From Acanthococcus lagerstroemiae (taxonomy: Eukaryota > Arthropoda > Insecta > Hemiptera > Eriococcidae), in the NCBI GenBank assembly GCA_031841125.1, contig CM063113.1, forward strand, positions 24,883,312-24,947,311: 64,000 nucleotides of DNA, read 5' to 3'. Numbering within the stretch: the stretch's first letter is position 1; each line of letters begins with the position of its first letter. The position numbers and the translations under genes were made by a program. This document shows, one piece after another, positions 48,601 to 60,600 of the stretch. Below the pieces are notes generated by a model. That model worked only from the letters and a program-made list of their open reading frames with translations, was not told where the DNA came from and ran no database searches.

Positions 48601-51600
48601 GCCCAGAAGTGGGCTGCTGAGTGCTGTGGGTGAAGAGCACCTCACCTACCCAACCACTAGATAATATTTATAGTAATAAGTATGTATATACATAGCACCA
48701 GAGAGCCGTGAAATAAAATAAAATAAAAAATTCCTTTTTTTCCTTCATAACATTGTTATTTTTTGAAATTTCCGAGGGAAACTCATTTTTGGGTACACGT
48801 ACCTATCCTTTGGGAAATTAAACTTCACCGGGGTTGCTGGGGACTTAATTAGGAAGCCAGTTCGAAATAGTGATGGGAAAGTTTTCGATTTTTATCGATA
48901 TTTTCAACGTATCCGGAAAGATCGATATGAATTTCTAAATATCGATAAATATCGAAGATCGTTTCATCTTATCAGTTTTCAGAATAAAAGGCAGTGGCGT
49001 AGCCAGAATTTTCCCAAAGGGGAGGGGGCAAAATAAGATTCTCAAGGGAGAAAAAGTCGAAAATTGAGGTATGTTTTTAAAATTGCCGATATTAGAGCAC
49101 TATGTAAAAATATTGGGGGCACGTGCCCCCGTGCCCGCCTCCTCCCCCCAACGCTACACCACTGATAAAAGATTGTGCGGTTGCACGCTGCAGTGCATAG
49201 CTAGCGCGAGTCCTCCGAAAATCCTATAATAATCATGAATCGTCAAATCGCGTCAGTCATGCAATGTGGTAGTCGGTAAGTCAGGTAGAGAGGTATCAGC
49301 TTATCAGCTATCAAAGTTCGGAGATGCAGAGAGCTGGAGAGCCGAAAAGAGATTCAAGTTTCAAGAGAGTAAGGCCCTTGAAACTCGTAAATGATGAGCA
49401 TGTCCATATCACTTTTCAGCGGAGATTGTTCTCTAGGTGGCAGTTTCTATAAAAAGGGTTAACTTTGTCGGTCAGGTCATTTTTGAGTTAAGCACATGTT
49501 TGTAGAGTAGACTCAATTCCTGACAAAATGAGACCTTTTCAGCTTCCTATGTGCTATAGTCATCTCTCCACATCCATTGAAAAAAAAAAGTACCTCGTAA
49601 TTTTCAAAAAACAAGATTTTGAGAGAATTCAAAGTTTTTGAATACATTTTGTTGATTTTCTTGTCAAAGATCAAACTGTTTCATAGACTCAATACAGGGC
49701 GTCTGGACTTCGTTCAAGAATCCGTTTGATAAACTAAAAAAAGTTGAGTACGAAGAGTTAGGGGCTACGCCGTGTTAAACATTACAAAAAAACGCAATTT
49801 TCAAGATGATATACTAGACATTATAATTGACAGAATAAATAATCTGACTATGGGGGCTGGTAACACTGGCTTGGATGGAAAACATCTTAGTACGATGTAT
49901 TGCCTATTCTCAAAATTGAAGGCGTTAGAAAACGTTAAAAGTTAAAAAAAATCATTTTTCGTTAAATGGTCACAAAGACTGTTTTTAGCCCAACCCTAGG
50001 CAAAATTAATGGTTTGAGAGCTGTTGTGACTATGGGAACTTGTACGTATTTAGGAGATGAAAAAATTACTCAATGCAGGATACATTTTTTAAACTCAGAA
50101 TTCGGCGAAGATAGTCGTATAATGTTTTCATCTCCTAGATACATACAAGTTCGATGGTCGAAGATGTAGAACTACTTGCTGATATTTCTGGAGGCTGCGA
50201 TCTTCTTTATGTGAAAGAGCATCGCATTTCGTTCAAGAATCCATAATAATCTTAAAAGCGGTTTTTTTTTGCTAAAAATTTTACTTTTTAGTTTTTTCCG
50301 TTTTCCTTGTCTTTTTCTTACCGACGAGGTTGTCCCTTTTAATAGAAACTGCCGCACTGATGTTCTCTTGGTATTGCCACGAACAGAGATACATCCTTTT
50401 ACCAATAAGGGAATGAGGACAGTCTCCACTAGCTGTGGTTATGAGTAAAGAGAGTGTCATCATCATCAGTTTCACATATTATGTACTCTTATTTATTGTT
50501 CTAAAGATCCTATTCTTCAGATGTCAGAATCTTTACTTTACACTACATTAGCGCTACTGCGGCTTTTTTTTTTGATCGACGAAGAAAATATCGATAGTGG
50601 CAATGAAACTATCGATAATATTGTTGTGAAAAATTCTTCGATATTGACATCACTAGTTCGAAAAAGTTAGCACCATGGGCGTAGCTAGAACTTTTTCCGG
50701 AGCCGGGAGGTAGAATTATATGTGAATTTTGGCTTTAAATATTCGAAAATAATCTTGTGAGCGCTGGAACATAATGTTTTTCTCCAAAATCCAGGGGAGG
50801 AGGCAGTTGCCCTCCTTGCTTCTCGCTGGCTACACCCATGTTTTGTGCTGCGAATTTCATTCAACATTTGCTTATATTCCATCTAATTTACCTGGGCTAC
50901 TTCGCGGGCCTAGAAATGGTAATGAACACGATACTCGCGCAGAGGAGAGGCGCCATGAAAGCTGAGTCTGGAATCTCGCCCTCGGTGTCGTGTCGTTCCG
51001 TGCTATTTCAGCGAAGCCCACGATATACGTACCATATACTGCATCCAGCCTCGCGGAGACTATTCATCAAATTTCGTGCGAGATGATAATTTTACGGGAA
51101 CGATGGATGTACCGACCGACGTGATTTCCAACGAAACATGACGAAACGCGTTTTGCAAAATAAATTTTCTATACCGACTGTGCCGACGGGAACCAGTGCG
51201 AAACAGCGGAACTCAGCCGGTGAAATGCGGATGCGAATACGTCCACAGATTATAACGGGGGGGGGGGGATTGTTGGAAGTCTCAAAATTTGGGAGTGTTG
51301 AACGACGAACAGCCCCGGTACGAAGGGTGTAGCCAGCGAGATGGCAGAATGCGATTTAGTCAGTGACAGGTCGCTAGATACGGAAATTTGATTTATGCGT
51401 GCTTTTGCATATACGCACGGCTGGAACTGAAACCTGCCTCCAGATTTGACGGGAATCGTAAATGTGTTATTTTGGAAGCTTTCCGCTATCAGCGACGGGT
51501 CTGTATCAACTTCTTTTTCTTGCCTCTACACTTACCCTAAAAAAACGAACCACTTTTAGTCTAAATCGTTCACGATATTCGTAAGCCTGTCTAAGTCTGT

Positions 51601-54600
51601 CTTTCGGTTGCTGTTTTCTTCAGTTAGGTCGTGTACCCCCCCCCCCATCCCTCACCCCCACATGTGTGTCCTCATTCTAACTATTCCAGATTCTCGTCCG
51701 TCAACCGTTCAATTTTGAGACAGGAAATGTCTTAGATTCTTCTTATAATTGTATTACGTATTTGGAATAAGGTACCGGAAGGTTTATGCTCTGATGATGA
51801 CGCTGGAACGCTGACGGAGAAAGACGTTATGTGAGATAACAGGTTGATGTTTAGGAAGAGTACCAAGTAGTCTTATTCAGGCGACGTATCCGATGCCAGA
51901 CGTTGGCGGTCGTGGTTTCTAACGCGTGACTTCCCTGGGTAGGTTAGTGGGGGTTCGTTGCTTTCCCCACGGTTTTGTTACGTTAGAGTTTTCCTTCTCT
52001 GTGCTGAAGAGTATGCAGCCGCAGTTTGCCTTCTAGTAGTGTATTTCACGACGTGTTGAGTAAGCTGTCCAGGACGTGCACACGCACAGTACCAATCTTG
52101 CAGATCTGGTGGTACCACGCCATACGATTGTAATGCTTTGTTCGTGTGAACTAGTGGGGGTTATAGGACGTGTTACGTTTTCCACCTCAGTTGATGCTGT
52201 AGCCGTTATGTTCGCTTGGATGTTAGCAAAGATGTTTATACTACTACACTAGATGCCTAACTTCAGCCTGCTAGTAGTATAAACTCTTCTCACCCATCCC
52301 GCGTTTTAGTATCCCATCTGCTAGCGTCACCGGTATAGAAAATCGGCTCCAATGCATTTTAAATGGGAAATTGGTCATTTTTGAATCACGCTTATTATAT
52401 TTTGCCTGGGTAAAACGATCTGAAAATTTGACAGACCATGCATTCATAATATCTTGGGAGCAGGAAAATATTTTTTTTAAAAACAATATGCTACACTTCA
52501 ATTTCTATTTTTTTTTTTTATATTTGAACGCCGGCACGTCCACGCGAAATTCACCATGTATTTTAAATGGACCATACCGGTGACTGGCGAACGCTTATGC
52601 AACATTCGAACAAATTCTGGATACGCTTTATTTTACTACGGCAGGATAGGAAGTTAGTATCTAGTGTAGTAGTATAAACGTCTTTGGATGTTAGTTGGGA
52701 TATTCGAATATCACTAACTTTCCGGGATTAGTGGGACTCGAATCCGAGATGCGAGGATTACGAAGCGGGCACGTCACAACTTGGCCACACGGCAACTATA
52801 AAGTACGAGTAGTACCGATAGTTATTCGAGAAATTTTTCGGATTTTCGGTTTGAATTTCGCAATGTTAAGTTTTCGCGTTCTGTTGCAGGCGTTAGCGGC
52901 GCAGAAATTCCGAGAAAAATCGGAGGAAGAGCGCAGACGACGTATCGAAGACCTGCGGAGTCGCGAGAATGACCGAAGACAGCAAGTCGAAGAACGAAAA
53001 AGGATAATTATGGAAGCGGAACGAGACCGCAGAGAAGCGATACTTAGACGAAATATGGTAAAGATCAACTTGCCTATTCACTCGATTTCTCATGTGTGGT
53101 CATCGTAGTGTGGGTAGTTCCTTACAAAAACTCGATATATTTTTCAGTAAAACAAATACATTTACGACTGTTCCGAGCTGAAAAAATTTTCAGGTCTGTT
53201 GCAAGCTGGTTTTCGAGAAAATCCCATTACGTATTTTTCCGAATCAGAGCCCAAGAAGGTTTTCATCAGTATATACGATTTATAGCCAACATAATTCTCT
53301 CTCAATATCCCGTGACATGTACCGCATGCGGTTCACCTGGTACCTCTGTTTGGGTCACTTTCGCTTATCGGTAGCTATGTACGAAACGGTATACAGGTGT
53401 CCCAGACTGGTATTCCAATCCAGTAAGCGGTGATAGTACTCGGCGAGAGGAACAAACAATGTTATGTACGAGTATGACCTCTACTCAAAATTGGCTACAA
53501 GTTTTCAACGTTTGAAACTTGCATTGCAAGTCTGATGACTCAATGTAATTCAATATCTCTTTAGAAGGTAATAAATAGGTAGTTCATTGAAAAGGTAACA
53601 GAAATTCACTAGACTGAATTGCTTTCCTTGGATATTAGAGGAGCTCTACAATTTTTAAAATTTCAGTCATAAAATTTGAATAAAATTATCGAAGCGCGCA
53701 ACTTTTAATTTTTGTAGCTCCTTCAGTGTTCAGGATAGGCAATGGACGGTAGTAATGATTTTTGTTTCTTTAAAAATGGAGCCACACGATTCATATAGTC
53801 TAAACATTTTCAAATTATGTAAAATATCATGAAATGTTTCAAATTTCGGAATAGAATTTTGTTCGTGATAACTTTTGTACGACCTGTTTTGAGAAATAGC
53901 TGTAGATTGTAACATGAAAATGTAACAAAAATTATTACCACAATGTTCCCTATCTCAAAAATTGAAGGGTTACAACTTGAAAACTTGATTTTTATCATCA
54001 GAACTCTAAAATTGGTGTAGCTCCTTCAATAGCAGACGTAAGCAACTCAGTTCGGTAAATCGTTGTCACCCTTTCGATGTTCTACCCATTTATGTATTCA
54101 AAGAAATTCGAAATCAAAATCAGTAATAAGACTCAGAATGAAAATTCATCATCTTTCAAACTTTGAAGACTTGTAGCCCTTTCAGTATCGTGTATAGTCC
54201 ATACATGTACATGATTTTTTCCCCCTCGAGTACTATCTTCTCTTTTCGACTTCGCATACTCAGCTGAAACATTTTGTATAACCAAGTATTGGGACTGGTC
54301 ATATAACCTATGTAAATTTTGTGTTCCGAAAAACTGTTAGGCTGATTTATCCCGTCTGACAGCAACACAATCAAGTCATCTACTGCTGGTCATATTTTCC
54401 GATTTTACTCAAGAAGTCTTCGTTTTTACGAAACAATGAAAATAACTAAATTCACGCAGTGTGAAATTTCACTTCCAGTGAGTGTAGGATGAACGAAGAA
54501 GTTGCTGTAATTCTTAATTTCTTTCTGCCAGTGCATTGCAGCTAAAAATTTTAGCTTCGGCTTTTGGCTTAAACTTTTGACCTTGAAAAATACAAATTTG

Positions 54601-57600
54601 GCTTTCTGCTTTTAAGAAAAATTCGGCTGGCTTTCGGCTTTTTGGCTTCTTTAGTCTTTACTGATAAAAATACTTAATTTCCGTTGCTCAGTACCCAAAA
54701 GACAAAACGTACAAACAAATGGCAGTCATTGCTGATATTTTGAGCTAAAATTTGCCGTCAACTGACACCTGAGCTGAGGTCTTAAGGTTTAAGGAGGGAA
54801 AATACATTTCTCAAAAATATCATACACAAGAAAAATTGATAAGAGCTCACGAATTTATAGGTTTTTGAGAAGCCAAAAGAAAGCTGGAAAATGTTGGCTT
54901 CTTTCGGCTTTCGGCTTGTGAAGGTACAAATAAAGCTAGCTTTCAGCTTTTCTCTTATCAATAAAAAATTCAGCTGAATTTGGCTTTTGGCTTTCAGCTT
55001 TCGGCTGGCTGCAATGCACTGCTTTCTGCTAACAAAATGAAGGATCGATTGTACCTATATGTGTAACTGTACAGCCCTAATTCCACATATCCCAATGAAA
55101 CCACGACGATAGTATCTTTGAATCACAGTGTTGAGTCAGCTAAGTGGGTGGATGAAATTCTTTAGATTGCCCCCGCCTACCGGATATACCTGTAGCACCT
55201 TATCTTATCGTTGACAGTCGTAAACTGCGTTTCTGAAGGCGAAGCACAAATAGAGAAAGAATGGAACATAGTAATTTTCAGTTTAGTCAATGTAGTGTTC
55301 GCATTCTATATAGAAGTTTCAATTCTAGAAGTACGATGATTGTTTAACTTGATTATTGGTTTTCAGGAAAGAGAAGCACGAATAGAAAGTAAACGGAAAG
55401 CGGAACGCAGTTCAATAGTTTTTGCATTTGGCAGTTCAACTCCCAGAATGCTTGAACCTTCTGCGGACAGTGGCAGTACATATTGGGCTAGTCGAAGGTA
55501 CGCCGGGTTTTTTTTTGTCGTATTTTTTCGTATCGCATGTATCATGTTACAGATGATTTAGTAATGCGCGAAATCCAAGAATGATTATATTTTGCACGTT
55601 TACCATTCGGTAGTTCTCCTTGAACGTTGGTTTACCCGAGTAAACCGTGTAAACGATAGAAAAATTCCGGAGTAATTGCGTTAACTGTATGAATGCTAAT
55701 CGGCGTAAACAAAAATAATTCGCAAATTAGCAGAGTATTAGGTTAGAATTACAAGTGCGGGGTTGTTGGTGGGCGCATGGTTGTACTACGAATTACTTAA
55801 TCGTATGAAAACAGAATAACTCGCCATTGTTATTCGTTGAAAAATTGATTGGAAGCCATCGTTGATTATTAACTACGTGATGTATAGGTTGAGCTTCATT
55901 GTGGGTGTACATCCTTTTAGGCACAGTAGTTTCACTTAAACGAGATTCTTGTGTATATGGGCGGCAGCAATCTTTTTTCAAGGGAGTGGACAAGATATAC
56001 TCAAATTGAAGTAAGACACCGCCAGGGAGTAATGTCATTTTCCAGGAGAAAAGACAATATTTTTGTTGGATAATTCATTTTTTGGATAATTTATGAGAGG
56101 GCGAATATCTCATTTTCCCCTCTTGGTACTCATGCTTGTGTATTTCAACATTTTCTGGAAAGCTGTAATCGTTTCAGTAGGATGGTTCTTCATCAGTAAT
56201 AAATGTTACATGACTATTCTCGGAGGTGGGGGAGACTTTTGCAATTGATAGATTCTAATTTAAATGTAGTTTGAGAATCATCAGCACTGTTTCACATTCA
56301 TTGGTGAGAATTATTCAACATACCTTTTTCATTTCTTCTCCCGTTGACCCCTTCCCCAGTCTGGAACACCTTCTCACATTACTTCAGACTGAGAGAGGGA
56401 CCTACCTCATGTACTTACTTCAGTTAATTATCTGATAAATGCACTGCAGCCGTTTCTCGTGATTTTGAGTCTTTCTTTTCACCTATTAAATGTCTTATTT
56501 CAGAGCAACATCCACTACTAATGTAATGTGTATGAGCGTTGCATCTCCTGGACCACTGACTCGTAGATCTTCGGAACGGGAGCTGGCGAACGGAAATAAA
56601 AAGCGAGCCACATCAGCCGGAGGTCTGCTTGACCGAAAAAATGTAGACGGTGAGTGAATGCAATTGTGCAAAGTGTTTCTTTTTTCTCTCTCTTTTTTTT
56701 CTTTTTTCTCGTTGACTTCTTCCTCGCTGTATTATTGATCTTTCATTCGGTTAAGTGTAGTCAAATCGTGTGTGTGGTAATTATTTTCTTGATGAAAATT
56801 GTTACGTACCCGTAGAACACAGTATTGCAAAACTCGTGTCAATTGGATCTAATTAACGAATCTTGGTAGTGGTGATGTCTTGCATGTAGTATCGAATTTG
56901 AAACGAGTTTTGCTGATCTGGTGAAACAGTCGATGTTGGTAGTGCTTGAACCAGCTTCTTGAGTTTTAGAAAATACCGATTATTTTGATTCGTTTGTGGC
57001 ACCACACGTTTTAGTTCTCATATTCTTGATGGTGAAGGGATGGTATGGAATTTATTGAAAACATGCGATAACTTGAACAATCTTAGAATATTACGTGAAA
57101 TAATATCTGAATTACATCAACTGTGATGGTGGATTATGTGCAAAGCCTTGTTTATTTTTAGCTGTTTGTATACTTAGTTTTCTGATCCTTTCCTTATTTT
57201 TCACTGATTTAAAGTTGAAATGTTCGTGGTTTCCCATCTTTCTTCTCCCTGTACTGAATCATAAGAGCAGAGTCTAAAAGGTTCCAGATGTTTTGGTTGC
57301 TGCATTGTTATGGTCGGTATTTTTAGTTGATTTTTCTTAGTCAGTAATGACCTGAAGAAGTTCAACGTGCATAGTTTTACTTTTCTGAATTGATAAATTC
57401 TTAATACTGGTCGTCTTGAGTACCAGCATTTTTTCCAAGGGTGGCTAAACATTTTTGAAGTTGAAAAGTATGTTTTTTGTCTCCATATTATACTAACACT
57501 GTGACTTCAATGTGACTTTCACTTCCTCACTGGCGTTAAGGAAAACGCATGGGTGAGCTAATTAATCTGAGATTTGAAGAACTGTTACTTGAAGATTCAA

Positions 57601-60600
57601 TCAGATTAGAAAGAAGAACAAAGAAAAGAAAACAGACTGTCAGTCAGCTATGCCGGTAGACAGATGGAAAGAAAAGCAGCTGGATAGGTACATGGCCAAA
57701 CAGGCATAGTATGCCTTGAATCTCGAAAAGTTTTTGGAAAGATGTATGTAGAGCGTTATAGTCTTCACAAGTCTTGACTCTCTTAACATTACGACGGTGA
57801 ATTTGAATGCTGGGTTTTAATCTCTGAATGAGTTTTCAGTAGTACCGAGAGTCTTGAGAGGTCTTGAATAGTCTTCACGGCTTCTGATGAAATCGGAATC
57901 TTGATAAACCTGAATAAGGCTTAAACTCTGGCTTGAGCACGAAGGAGTCTTAATTGTGTTTTAATCTGTCTCAGTGAGTTCTGAACTGCTTTTACAGTTT
58001 GTCAACGATTCGTGATTGGTCTTAAAAATTCGTGAAAGTCATTAACTGAGTCTAAATTAGTTTCGACAGAGTGTGAAGTCTCAACTTCTTTTATGTTACT
58101 CCAAAAATTTGGCTTATTCTTGCTGCCTTTACGGAAAGACAACTCGCGATCTAAGATGAATAAGTAGGCTGGCAAAATGACATCATCCCACTAGACATAC
58201 AGTTGGTATGATGGGCAGACTAAGACAGGTATACAGACAGAAAAATAATTGGGGCAGAATCGGTAGAAAGGGAGCTAATCTGACTGAAGGGAGTATCGCC
58301 AAGCGGATTGTACCATGAAGCGGCCAGAAAGCGAAGTCCTCCAGTTTCTTTTTTTTTCTTCTTCATCCTTTTAACACCCCGCAGGAAGAACGCCTCCATG
58401 CCGGTGCTCATGCGTACAGTCGGCGATACTCTTCGTTTGCCCTTTGTTCCAAAGTTATTATTCCAAATATTCGTATATCGTTACTTTTGTATATTTTCTT
58501 GATTGATTCCAACCACTTCACTCTCTTAATTCATGATAGTCATCGCGAGTTATTATTTTGAAAAGACTGAAAACTTTCCCCACTTAGTTACTCATTCGGC
58601 GGAAGCGAAATTGCTGCACCAGGTTTCAGTCGAGAATAGGCGCCCTTCGCTTTTTGATTCATCGAACAAGAATGTCGGTAATAATCAGTCGATACAACAT
58701 TTCCCTTTCGATGTAACAAGCAGATTTATACTATTTGGATTAGCGTGTAACATTGAAAAGTGCCGTGCGAAGGTGGTACCACTCGAAATGGTACTGCGGG
58801 TGCTGATAAACGTCAAGGTGATATAACTGAACATTGTACGAGTATGTGCGTCGACCTACACTCTACAGGCATCTTTTCTCGAACTAGATTCAAAAATCTC
58901 GCTCTATTAACGAAATTATTCGCCCTGTCAGCGTTACCACTCTGTAATTAAATAACGCGTCCGAATATATTTATCAGCAGTTCAAACCAGATTTCTATCT
59001 CCGCTGCTAATGGAGCCGTCTGCAATTCGAACTTCGAGAACGAATTTTTAATAATGCACTTTTTTTTTTAACTCTTCGTGTTGCGGTAGTCGTTAATGAA
59101 GGAAGAGTAATTAACTAAGAAAAGTAACGTGAGAAAAATAATTCAATTTAATTTCCGTCTACGTCGTTTCGATGCCCGGTTGTTGAAAATGTAATTAATT
59201 AAAGATGGATGTTTGTAATCCATTTTTCTGGGCGAGCCGGTTGGTGTAGTTGTTGAGGTGCCGAATTTGTACTGCGAAATTTTCTCGAACTTTTTGTGTT
59301 CATTACGGTCTTGATGAAGAGATTGTTGAGCTTGAATCTATCACGGCTGACCAAAATCAGTTACTGTTATTGCCATACGTTCTCTTTGTTAGTTCGGCAC
59401 TTGAAGTTGGAATTGCGTGCAGTGGCTCAATCAGAGGGGTCTTGGAGTTTGGACATCCAAACTAACCGAAAAGCAGTTTCTCTCGGAGATTCTCTTTTGG
59501 AAGTTGGCCTTCTCGAATTTTTCCACAGTTTAAGAATCACACCTCTTGCAGAAATCCCGGGCAATGCCATATTATACTGATAATGTGCAATTGCATTTGA
59601 TGTTGAAAAGAATGTAATTTTACTTGGCATGCTAACGCGTATTTTGTTGGAGCTTGAATTCATCACCGCTGACCAAAATCGGAGAAGCCCGATTGCACCG
59701 GAAAAGTAGCCCTCACACCTTTTTCATAGTCTTATTGCGTCCCGTTTTTGTGAATGGTTCGATTGCGTCCGAAATGTAAACAGTCCACTTCCTTAATAGT
59801 TCGATTGCGTCCATCATAAAATTGTGTTTGACCAAATCACGTCATGAAATTACCTCATCTAGCATGTCGTTCTCGTTTCTGTTTGCGTCCTGCTCTAATT
59901 GGTTGAAAAAGAAGCACTCTTTTGCCTCGAATCCCAGTTTTGGCTTTTTTGTGTGCTGAGGCTGTGTGACCCTCTTTTTGTCAATCCGGGATGGAGTCTG
60001 GATGAGTCATAGCCCAGCCTCAGTGAGTCTAAATAGAGTCAACCAACCTGAACGATTCCGAGAGAGTCTCACATGCCTCAAAATGTGATCTGATAAATCT
60101 CAAGGATCATCAGAGTCTAACAAGGCTTAACAAGTCTGAAGGGAGTCTGATTGAGTTCTAGCGGAGTATGATAATCTTCACGAAAAGTAGGAAACGCAAT
60201 CTGAATGCGTCTTTTAGAGTGTGAGTGGTCTTGACCCTTTCGCTCCCACAGGATACCGTTTGTCCCAACAGTTCTTGAAAAATTTTACTGGGTCAAATAT
60301 ACGTTTAAAACAGTGCTAGCTGTATCCCACTGGTCCGAGTACCTACAGAAGCATATCTTAGCTCACTCACGTCTAGGTAGAATAGCGTGGTTGTTTCGGA
60401 AGTAATTTTTTTGACTCTCATTACTCTACCAGTGGGACAGACGCTATCTCAGATCCTTTGAGGGACAAGGGGGAGTGAAAAATTCTTCGACATCGAATTT
60501 GTATTATGGAGAGTCTATTCAACAATTTCCAGTAAAAAAAAAATTTAATTGAAAAAAATGGGAGCGAAAGGGTTAAAGCTGCATTCTGGCCAAAAAATTC

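Noticed and set aside
58385..58470. Possible MAP7 exon after a strong pyrimidine tract and CCCGCAG
   Set aside because: In the required phase it gives a Cys-rich, implausible peptide (PPCRCSCVQS) and has no good donor.
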